Positions 47,301 through 57,653 of a DNA stretch of 64,000 nucleotides are shown in pieces (position 1 is the stretch's first letter; every line of letters begins with the position of its first letter). The stretch lies in assembly GCA_015227615.1 (NCBI GenBank), contig JAALGZ010000008.1, positions 1,514,478 to 1,578,477 on the forward strand. The letters are read 5' to 3'. This DNA is from Labyrinthula sp. Ha (taxonomy: Eukaryota > Sar > Bigyra > Labyrinthulida > Labyrinthulaceae). Made by a program: the position numbers and the translations under genes. The notes beneath the pieces are model-generated. The model did not search any database, was not told the DNA's origin, and saw only the letters and a program-made list of their open reading frames with translations.

Positions 47301-48870
47301 GAGTTTACATATCTATGCATATTTTGATTGTATTTGTTAAATGCCTTGAATCTTTTCCACTTGAAAAGTATTCATGTTTTTGTCCTTCGATAACTTAACG
47401 GTACTAGAATTACATTCATGGAAGCTTATATTAGTACATAAGCTTTCCTGGTATCATCGGTGTCAAAATTTTCTTCGATTTCTTGTGCATGTTTCACTAT
47501 TCAGGTTCTTATATGTCTTCCTCCTGCTGCTTTTTCCATGTTTGTTCTAATTTTCCTGTCCAGGAATCATTCTCCAGTAACATCTTTTCTTTCGTGAAAT
47601 TTTCAGTATTTTTCTTGATGAGTTGAATATGTTAAAGAATCTGACACTCTATTCCTAGACTTGTTCTTTTATCATTTCACATATGGATTCTATTAGAATG
47701 CTATAATTTATCTGCCTCCATTTAATAGCTGGTGTGTTTATGCTAAAGTTTCTGGTTGCTTAATTCTCTTTTTATTGGATGAATGGAGAGCGATTTGATT
47801 TATTGTTTTTTTATGTATGTTTATATACTGGAGAGATAAATCTACTCTGATTCTCAAGTAATCCCGGCCAATCACGTTCCATACTTGCAGAGCTATAACT
47901 CTGTCTATTTTCATTTTTACCTGCGCAAGATATGAAATCAGTAAGAATTCTATCTCATATCATTTTGTGCTTTTATTTCTTGGTACAAAGATTACATTTC
48001 CAAGATTTTCAAGTTTTTAAGTTCTAAAGTCTTGGCTTACGATGTGGATGTTATTTTTCTTTTTGAGCTCTTTGATTTTTTCATCATTTATGCTGATTCT
48101 CAAAGAGTTTTTGAGCTTTTTAAACTTATTTGGTAGTTTCTTCTTTACTTGTGAGTTGAAATCTCATACATCTAATATTAAACCTCTCTTGTTCATCTTC
48201 TCAAGTAGTTTATCTTGTGCATCTTGAACGAACTTCATGCATTCTGCTGCAGGTTTACCAAAATAAGAGATATAAAAGTTGATCCACATCTGAGTTTTCT
48301 TTGAGGATGACTTAAACTTAAGGACCAAATTCCACCGCTCCCTTTATAGATGCCGTTTACCATCATAAGAAAGTGTTGGCTTACGAAGCTTGCTTCGCCA
48401 CAAGACCTGGAGTTGACTTCTGAAGCGAATCACCTACTAGGACCTTTTTGACTGACTGTTTCGTTGGTTCTGTTTACTCTTTCAACTCTTCTTTGAATCA
48501 CTTCTTGAACAAGTAAAACTTCCAGGAATGGCGTCTTAGGAGCGTCATCAGTTTGAGCACTACGTCTATATTAAGTGAGATCACAAATATTCAGATACAT
48601 TTTTCTGAATGGAGAGTCTTCTTTATGTCACTTTATAATGTTTTTTTTGGGGGGGGTAGGATGCCAAAGGAACCTAGTATCAGGCTCAGAAATGTTGTTG
48701 TTAACAATCGTCTCAAGGTTTGTCCTAGATTTACTTAATCTAACGAGCCATGGCTGGATTTTGATATTTGGGGGCAACGCATTGTCTTATAAATACAAAT
48801 GTTATTTTTTGATGGGAAAATTAAGTTTTTCTTACAAACCACATTTTGAATCGTTTGAGTGTTGAGTTTA
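44340..48870 (-). mobile_element. Decayed non-LTR retrotransposon (LINE)
   Basis: The - strand holds a long stretch of broken coding sequence in LINE order (boundaries approximate). At 48100-48270 lies an endonuclease-like piece (FVQDAQDKLLEKMNKRGLIL). At 47300-47900 is a charged linker. At 46815-47015 is the first RT block. At 46440-46590 are the GIPSQ block and a degenerate FADD box (read FANN). At 46010-46080 is FKYLESVFNASG. Stops and frameshifts occur every few dozen codons, so it is old and inactive. The + strand is T-rich for the same reason, which makes spurious hydrophobic frames there. No poly-A tail or target duplication is identified. Confidence 0.75.
46815..47015 (-). pseudogene. 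LINE reverse transcriptase fragment
   Basis: A 66-codon open frame with the LINE RT signature: NPKYPAKFRPMIVLNTSFKV, then ITKIIISRLHSTLQNLL. This corresponds to the conserved R-P-I-x-L-x-N...K-I-x-x-x-I-x-x-R-L block. It is the best-preserved piece of the element at 44340-48870. Confidence 0.75.
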
Positions 48871-50474
48871 TTTGAAGACATTGGCATCTATCTCTAAATA
48901 GTGTCTACAAATTCTTAAAAAATTCTTGCTGGATCATTCTCTGTATACAAAACATAGTCACAAAAGACACCATATCTGTTTTAAAAGATTAAACTTTGAT
49001 TTATCTAAACAATTATTCATATAAAATATATTATTGGTCACATGTACTACTTTGAAATCTTCCAAATTCCAATTAATTTGGCTGAGATTACTAAAAAAGG
49101 AGAGACGAAGTATTTATCGGAAAGCTCTGTTAATGCATTGAATATAAAGGTCTATTATATTATAATTAAAGAAATGAGGTCAAAAATAGCGGATTGCTTC
49201 TTTTAGCAATCTAGCAGTAGCTCCTTGGCGCAGAAAATAATTTTCTAATATATACTAAGATCTTGTCCTAATGTCGTTTGAAATTTAAAATTTAGCAAGA
49301 AGGAACCAAAAAAACAAATGTATTCCGGATAATTCTATTATGCGTAACTTAGTAGATTGAGTCATCTAAATGAATTCGAGACACCCATATTCCTTACCTA
49401 TTCCGTGAAATATATGTATATATCCATCTTTATAATCAAGTGTGCTTATTAGCTACTTTCTCCTGACGGGAAAAACATGCGCGAATTTTTTTTTATGATC
49501 TTAGTTATAAAATACCAGATCTAAATAATAATTAAGAACTCTATTATCTTCCAGTAGAAAACTTCATATTATTTCCTTAATCCAGTTGAAAATATTCATT
49601 CAGGCAACACTTAATTAATGATGTTTCTTTCTCTTTAGCATGGAATACTGATAAAAACCATATTTATGAGTTTTTCAGTTATCGCTGGAAAATTTTAATA
49701 TGGTTAACGTTGTTGATAATTTTTCCACAGCTGGACACATGTTAACTCTAAGAGGTTATAAAACCATCATTCATTTCTTCACTGCAAGATTGTTTGAATT
49801 AAAGTTCATTTATCTAGTTTTATATAACTAGGATGATCTCTTTTTAACGAAAATATTAATAGATTTGAGCTTTATAACAAAATTATTTGACGAGATGAAC
49901 TAGAATATTAGAAATGTTCCTAATATCTTCAACCCTTCTTTTAGGGCCTGTTGAGAACAAAAGAGATCGGATATACTGCAAAGAAATTTCCTATATATAT
50001 TTACAGTAGCTTTAGAGTTAATATATGAGTTTCTGCAGATTGTCAAGAAATTTGTATATACCTTTTTCAACATAGATAAAACATTAAGCACATATAGACT
50101 AAAGAAAATACATTCAAACAATGAATTTAAGCTTATGAAAAATTATTGATCTTACTTCTTTTCTGACAGCTAAGTTTTTTATACCTCGATATTTTCTCAA
50201 GCTCAACAATACCAAGATCTCTAAAGGTGTGAGAGGAAAAGAGTTCCACAATCGAAAAATGAAGAACAACCTGTGTTGAATACAATATCTTATGGTATTC
50301 AAGTTATATAAATGTGTTTTTCTTTTGTTTATATTTATGTTATATTAACCTATATAGATTCTAAATAAAGTTCAATATTTTTCTATTAATATCCTGTTTT
50401 TATCCATAACTCTCTTTAGATTACATCTTCTTCAAAAATGGTGTACATAATAATAATGGGACAAATATATCAAA
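48871..50474. other. No gene recognised
   Basis: Very AT-rich sequence with no coding or RNA feature that I can support. Confidence 0.55.
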
Positions 50475-50505
50475 TTACCCAAAAATAAAAGCATATTGAA
50501 ACAAC
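50475..50505 (+). promoter_or_regulatory. Shared bipartite upstream motif, TSR1 copy
   Basis: TTACCCAAA, 12 nt, TTGAAACAA, ending about 34 nt before the ATG at 50539. This copy has one extra spacer base and T for C in the second box compared with the other three. Confidence 0.6.
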
Positions 50506-50538
50506 CCATAAATAAGTAAAGACAACAAAATAAGAACC

Positions 50539-52703
50539 ATGACTTCTGTATAGTTTACATATATCTTTTATTCTTATAGCATCAAAGTTCTTGGTTAAAA
50601 CAAAAGAATAAACAACATAAAACATCACATAGAACAAAATCACAACTCAATAAATTATCTCATGGAAGAATACTAACAAGAAAACGTAAAGCTTCTACAA
50701 ACTCCCATAAAACCTTTAAAACCACATTAACAACAACATCCAACTTATCTAAACTATCTAGAAATATTCATTCAAAAAATATACGTAAGAATAAGAAGGT
50801 TAAACTAGAGAGCAAGTACTTAAAATCTGGACTTTCTACTTCCAAGCGAAATTCAAAAGGTGCTCCAAAGCAAGTGACTATAATCCCGCTTGCAGAAACT
50901 CCAGACTTTAAGGAGATCTCAGATATACTTTCTCTGCCTCATGTTTCTGAAGGTTCCACACAGTTAACTCAAGATGGGAAGTTCTTAATCCACATTCCAC
51001 ACTCTAATATATTCTCTCTCTTAGATGCAGCAAAGTGTTCAGATATAGTTTTATTACTTACTTCAACTAATATAAAAGAAAGCAACTTCGAAAAAATTCT
51101 AGAAAACTCTATATCGTCACGTGGCAGAACTTTATTGACTCTTCTTAAAGCACAAGGTCTTCCAACAATTATTGGAAGTGTCCTTGGTTTAACCATTAAT
51201 AAGAAGTATCAACAAAAGCTAAAGAAAGAATTTCAAAGGTTTTATGAGGAAGAATTTGGAAAGGAAGTGAAGTTTACTCAGTTAAACCAGCTAGAGAGAG
51301 TCTTGGGTGAAGTTAAAATAAAAGAAGTTTCATGGAGGCAAGGTCGTGGATGGCTGTGGAGTGAGGATGTTAGGGTTGAAGAACGAAAAGTTGTTGTTGA
51401 GGGATGGTGGAGAGGCATGCCATTGGATGTTCACCAAGTTGTTCATTTGACAGGATTCGGTAGTATGAATATTGAAAGAGTAGAAAATTTGAACTCGGAT
51501 GAAGTCGTGGTTGCTGATCAAACAAAGAAAAGAGAGATAGTAGAGGAAGTTAAAGATGAAGATGTTGATATGTTTGCTCAGGAGCAAACTTGGCCTACTG
51601 AAGAAGAGTTGGGTAAAAAAGAAGGATATGGAAAGGACTGGATCCCGTCCGATGACGAGAGTTGGCTGGGCGAAATTGAGGAGAAAGATGAAGATCTTAA
51701 ACTTGCTGTAGAAGAAGAGGAAAAAGATGAGTTAGAGTTTCCAGATGAAAAGGAAGTAAAATTTGGAGAGCTTGGAAAAGAAAGGTTTGTCAAGTATAGA
51801 GGTTTGGAAAGTGGAGGTAAAGGTTATTGGGATCCAAAGGAGAACCTTCCTCGAGAGTATTTGAAGTTATTCCAGCTAGAGGATGTGACAGGTATAGAGA
51901 AACATACTCTAAAGGAAAATGAAAACTTGCAGAAATGGCATCTCACAGAAGCTAGTAAAGAGAGAACACTTAAGTTTTCATCATCACTTAATGGAATAGA
52001 AACTAGCTTTATTCTTCCGGGAAATAGAATACGATTAACCTTGAGTGGAGATAATTTGGTAGTGCAGAAGTTGGTGGCTCATAAAGGATCTGTGAGCATA
52101 TTTTCTTTGAATAACCATGAGACAAAGTTAACGACATTGACAGCTCGAGTGCGGAAGAATACTGACAGACCCGTGAAGTCAAAAGATGTTTTAATGGTAC
52201 AGTGTGGTTTCTGGAGACGTGAAATACGACCTGTATTTCATCAACAAAAACCAAAAGACATGAATGCAAAGTTTCTAAAATTCTTACCAGAGGACTTTAC
52301 AGACTCTACTTTTTTTGGTCCAATTACTTTTGGAACAGCTATTCCTGTGCTTTTCTTCAGAGATGAAGAAGTTGTTGCAAACGGATCTTTAACTGACATG
52401 AATCCTGAAAGGGTTATCCTAAAGAGAATTATTTTGACGGGATATCCTTTGCGAATTAAAAAAAATAAGGCAGTAGTAAGATATATGTTTCATGATCCTG
52501 TTGATGTTAGATGGTTTAGGCCAGTAAGTCTGTGGACAAAACTAGGTGCGAAGGGTGAAATAAGAGAACCCGTTGGAACACATGGTTTGTTCAAGGCAAG
52601 TTTTGACAGATACATCCAAAGTAATGATACTATTTGCATGAGTTTGTTCAAGAGAGTGTATCCTAAAGGAGTCCAAGAGTTCAAGGGTATGGAACTTAGT
52701 TAA
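50539..52703 (+). CDS. TSR1: Ribosome biogenesis protein Tsr1 (Bms1/Tsr1 family), one 32-nt intron
   Basis: Exons 50539-50547 and 50580-52703 give 710 residues, close to the yeast (788) and human (about 800) proteins. Tsr1 is a GTPase-like factor without nucleotide binding that caps the late pre-40S subunit. The N-terminus reads MTS-HQSSWLKQKNKQHK, the expected basic start of the family. It is reached only by splicing, because an in-frame TAG lies at 50577. GAPKQVTIIPL (about 97) starts the GTPase-like core without a P-loop. The AARP2CN-type domain is at about 244-306 (GWWRGMPLDVHQVVHLTGFG). An acidic segment follows. The family block YWDPKENLPREYLKLFQ is near 420, and the C-terminal DUF663 region contains FGPITFGTAIPVLFF and VRWFRPVSLWTK. 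A start further downstream would lose the conserved N-terminus. Confidence 0.93.
50548..50579 (+). other. Candidate 32-nt spliceosomal intron in TSR1
   Basis: It starts GTATAGTTTAC, ends TTTATTCTTATAG and has a pyrimidine-rich 3' part. It interrupts the frame after codon 3 (phase 0), contains in-frame stops, and its removal restores the conserved Tsr1 N-terminus. Position near the ATG is typical of intron-poor genomes. Confidence 0.75.
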
Positions 52704-53199
52704 GTGGGTAATGCAACACTATTTTCTCGTTCATCTGGTGATTACTGTGGAAATATCCTAAGTCCTTCGAAGTTAGGCACATTTTCTGTCTTTATGGCTA
52801 CGATGTTAGTATAAGAAAAGTTTTTCTTGTCTTGTCTTTACCTCGAACAATCTATTTAGATAAGTCTTATCCGAAAATATTTAAATAGAGTTTGCCAATT
52901 ATAAAGAATTAATTATGCAGTAAAAAGTGGTAATCTAAGCATATTCGTATCATGTAAGTTGGAATTCGCTAGAAGCTTTCATATCTTAAAAGGATCAGTT
53001 GCCACTGAGTTGAAGTAGCACCCATGTGCATCATGGCCTTACCAATATCGAGCTCTCAATTTCAAACAAATTGTGACAGAGCTAACCTCAGCAAATGGGC
53101 TGAGAATTCTACTAGATTTTCTGAAGCTTTCTGAGAATAGACAGCTATATTCATTAGACTAGGCAAAAAATTTGTTTCTTACGACTATAGAGTACGTTG
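52704..53199. other. 3' flank of TSR1; no gene recognised
   Basis: No coding or RNA feature supported. Confidence 0.5.
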
Positions 53200-54880
53200 A
53201 TAAAAAATGTGGGCCATATTTGCTTAAATTAAAAATACTTTGTTTTGATGAATGGGGATGGGCAAGAGATCTCACATGCCGGAATATATACTTTTTTTGT
53301 ACGGTCATGACTCCAAGTTCCAATCCCTGGAATCCAGGTTTTCAAAAATATTTTGTTCAGTTTGCCTAGAACCTGGGTTTATGGTACTACGAATCTTAAA
53401 CCATCACCATCTGGTACAGAAGCTCTGAAAACTCTGATTCTATTTCAATTTGGTCTTCTTGTCTTCTGAATCTGGAACCAGTACAGTAAATTAGGTTGGT
53501 TAGAAACAGCAACATTGAAGATAATTTCTTGTAAGAGAAAATCTAAATGAGGCAAAGCGCAAATGAAGATAAGAGATATTTAGATGAATCCCTGACTTGG
53601 GACTTGGACAATTCTCATGCAGGAGATGAAGAATTGGACTTGTGGATTGCACCCGCTGCCTTTCACCCAAACTACGGTGTTTCCGTGATGTGTCGATTGA
53701 GGCTTTGGTAACTGCCATTTAGGGCATTTTCAATTGTAAACAGTATTAGGTGGTGGAGCCTACCCCTTTGCCTTGGGACTATGGAGCCTTCTATTGTTGA
53801 TCTTTTCTTTCAGTCGTAGTTTTTCCTGAGTATTGTCTGCTATGTACTGGGAAACGTTATTGGTGTTGTTTTCGATAGTTCCTGGAACGTTTTTGACTAT
53901 ATAGAATGTAAAGAAGGCGATTGGGGTGGGTGTATGATGGACAGAAAAGTTGGCATCGTTTATCTATGAGTCCTTGCATGTGTTTTTTTAATAGCACTGA
54001 GTATTTCTGAAGGCATTAAGAACAATAAAACAGTTAAGGACACACTTTTCTGAGGTCAAAGCTGATCTATATACAGAAATAATTTTAGTATAAAGTAAAA
54101 AATAGTACATTTACGTTTTGAAGCTAGATGTGTTTTTATAATTTTCGTCTAGCAAAGTTGGATCCTTCATAGTAACTTGTCGCGTTTAGTCATTTAGCTA
54201 CTTTGTTTCTGAAACCATGCAGTGCGAAGATATTTACACGGGAAATAACGGCACAGTTCTCAACCAATGTAAGCCTTCCGATTTGAAGACGGTTAATATT
54301 CATTGTTACAATTTTCATTGAATAGGAACCGTTCGTCACGATGACCGGAAAATATAGAATGATGCTCCAACAGGCATCTCTTATCATATCAATTTCTTGC
54401 TTTCCAAATTTTCCATAACCCAAACACATATGTTTAGAAACCTGTCTATGAAATGCACTTAGCCCTTTCTCACCCAGGGACATAGTGGCTCGTTTGCTTC
54501 TGAGTGTTTTAAACGAAGGATTCACACTCTGATATACCTCCTTCATTCCATTTAGTAACCAAAGATTACAAGGATTTGCACAGATCAAATTCCTACAATC
54601 CCCATTTTCACTTCTTAGCTTGGAGCTGTTGAATTTCAAAAAATTAAGGGCAGAAGTTTACGAGACCAAAATACACCTACAAATAACCAAAATACTTTGG
54701 AATGAGATCTATCACAGATTTCATTTCTCTGAAAGTTTTATCTGGATTTTTCCAACATCTTTCCAAGATGCAACATGAAATCTAAAATCTATGCATTTGT
54801 CCATCTCCATATCCCCGCCCCTATTAGAAGCTATCTTAGTGGACCCGAAGGCATACTCCCTATCTATCTGTCAGGATTTC
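53200..54880 (-). mobile_element. Coding-like remnant, probably LINE-derived
   Basis: The - strand carries a 149-codon open frame (54190-54639) of normal protein composition. It ends with SMKIVTMNINRLQIGRLTLV and then VNIFALHGF, which resembles the start of an apurinic-type LINE endonuclease (M-K-I-x-x-x-N-I-N-G-L...D-I-x-A-L-Q-E). Further coding-like, stop-broken pieces flank it at 54700-54860 and 53340-53720 on the same strand. The key catalytic residues are not preserved. The assignment rests on this one block and could be wrong. Confidence 0.4.
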
Positions 54881-57340
54881 GCAGCATTTTTTGGTTTGTG
54901 TAGCTACTCTTTCAAATTTTTTTATTCCCATTTCCAAGTTTAGAGAAGAGCTTTTATTTTCTTCTCGAATTTTTATTTGTTTATGTTTCTTTCAGAACCT
55001 CCAATTAAAATTATCACATAGATGAAATTTTTGTAAGAGAAGAATATACCTGTAGGTTATGTTTAAAATTATTTCTAAACCAGTTTTAGAATAAAATGTG
55101 TATTTTATTCAATTCTTTACATTTTTCAGCAAAATGCAGGATTCTTAAAACCTACATATTTATGAAAAGTTCCTTACTTGCTCAGGTTTATACTCAAATT
55201 CATGGATGCATATCCCGGCGCAGCAAAAAGAATATGAAATTGACGAGCTCCTGCAAAAAGCAAAAAAAAATTCCCTTGTATCAAGAGATATAGTGGCTTG
55301 TAGCCATCGTAAAACAATATTAATACGCATAAGGTTTTTCATCCATCAGAGGAAAACTATTTCTCTTAGTTGATTTCGAATTTATTAATATTTTTCAAAT
55401 AGACTTATGAATTCTTACAAGAAGAAACATATTTATCTGTGTTCTGTTCAAGTTTTCACATTTAAGTATCTTTTATTATTTCTAATAATTTAATGCCAAA
55501 TTGATGTACTTTTTGAAGACCCAGTCTTAAATTGATGTATTTTTCAAATGCCACCAGCATGTGTTGAATTCTGTTGAAAGCATGTCCATGGGAATGCTAA
55601 AGCAGGTGACCAGTAGCAAACACAAGTAAGCCATGTAGCAGTGCAAGTTTTGCCTCCGAGGAAATATTTTAAGGTTGTCCTGTTTTTTGTTTTTAGGCGA
55701 GTTCAAGACTTTTTTTGTCTCAAAAAATCAAAACTAGGTTAAAGCTACAAATGTCTAAGATATTAATCATGAGTACGATGCTTAGCCAAACAATGTAGCC
55801 ACCATGGAATAAGCATGAGTCTTAATCATTAAGAAGTCAATTGAAAATACTTTTTAATCACTCAAATTTCCTGAAATTTTTACCTCAGAGAATAATTCTT
55901 ATCTTTTCTGTTTTTCAATTTTGAAACTTTTGCCTCAAGAAAAACTTGTATGGGTGATGCTAAGCTCATCTTCATCCGAATCAGCAGCAGCTGTTGTATC
56001 AAGAGATTTATTTTTATTTTTTTTGCAAAGCAGATATATATAGTATGTGGAGAATTATATTATATAGGTTTTACCTTTATTTTATAAAATAAATTTTCTA
56101 TACAGCTCTTTAACATCCCTGAATGTTTAAATTGATAACTCTTGATCGAATGTGAACACTCATTATTGAAGCCAAAAACTTGGACTACTTAAGGATAAAA
56201 CATGAAGCAAAGTCCCCTACATAGTACCTATCAATTGTTATGAATAATAAGAATAGGTATGAATGGGTTATTGTTTCTTGTGACTCTCTGTATTACTCAT
56301 ATTAATTTCACTCCAACTTGGAGTGTTCATGGAGAAAATGGTCATAAATAAAACAAGATTTCTTCAAATATTATGAAATGTAGAACATATCAAGAAGAGA
56401 TAAAATAATCCAATCTTGCAAAATCTTAGAGTTTGAATCATTGTTTTTTGTATATGTGGAAGCTAGAGGCATAAGTAGATCCTTTGATACATAGAACTAC
56501 CACACCAAAACCCCTCGAAGAATAGGCTATATTCGCTAGAACTCTGTGGTTACAGCATTAGGCTGTATAAAGAACGAACATAAAATTTCAAGAATCTAAC
56601 CTGAAATCTGTGCGATAATAAACTCTTCCAAAAGTTTTGTTTTAATACTGGTTTCTTCAGCTATTCACCGGTATTCCTTGTGGAATCCTGGTTGAAGTTC
56701 CAAAGTGCGTGTGTACAGTGTTCAGATTTTGTGAACTTGGTCTCTTGAGTAATATCAATTTGTGAAATGTCAAACCATGGAAATGTCCAAAAGAAAGTAG
56801 AGAGTATACAAATTTGGGAAAATGTCAGCAAAAAGTAAAACAATTTGACCTTAATTCTATTTTGAACAGTTTCCCATTCAACATATGGGACTGAAACAAA
56901 CCCTTGTCATGTACGAAGCCAGAGAACTACCTTTGATAAGCCAATTTTTTCTCAATTTCTCTGTTTCTAAATTTAATCCATGTGCATGTTACTTCATTTA
57001 GCCTTAGTTATCTCAATGGTATTCCTTAAAACTTGAAGCAACTTCAAACTTATGACATGCACAATAGAGGCTAATCACATTACAATTGTAGACCTTGCTC
57101 AATAGAAAACACTTAGTATTGGATTAAATTTAATATTCTCTTTCTTTCTGCATAAAACTTTAAAGTTTTATCTTTTGCAACCTTAAACTCCAACTATCAT
57201 CTTACGGATTGTAGTTTCTGTTCTTGTGTCTGCTTCTGAATCAGATATTTAATATTATTTATTGATAATATATAAACTTTTGGTATTAATTTTATGCTCT
57301 TTCATTAACCATGTATTAATTAGATAAATTAAATAAATAG
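54881..57340. other. No gene recognised
   Basis: AT-rich spacer up to the LTR boundary of the Copia tandem. No supported feature. Confidence 0.5.
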
Positions 57341-57643
57341 AGTTAGACAAGTAATTGTCCGTATCGTCTATATGTGTATGAGGATACGTATATTAAATTA
57401 AATAAACTGAAAGAGCTTGAAAAGAGCTTTAAAATGATATAAGTAACGTTTTCTAACTCCCAGTAGTTGTTGAGATATTAAGGTTTTACGATCTGTTGTT
57501 TCCGGTGCTTATGTATTAGTAAAAATGTATTATGTAAAGTTGCACCAATTGTGCAGTAATGTAATATTGTATTATAATTATGTAAAGTGTAAACAGTCAG
57601 TATGGAGAGAGTCGTACACTCGACTGCTTAGTGTCTGACTCCA
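57341..57643 (-). repeat. Copia LTR, 3' LTR of element A, 303 bp
   Basis: On the - strand it runs from TGGAGTCAGAC to GTCTAACT. It differs from the 62105-62407 copy at about three visible positions. The sequence after CTAACT is CTATTTATTT, which is host flank. Confidence 0.9.
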
Positions 57644-57653
57644 TGCGGTCTTT

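Noticed and set aside
50874-52703. TSR1 starting at a GTG codon without intron
   Set aside because: The conserved basic N-terminus is encoded upstream in the same frame and is reached by the 32-nt intron from an ATG.
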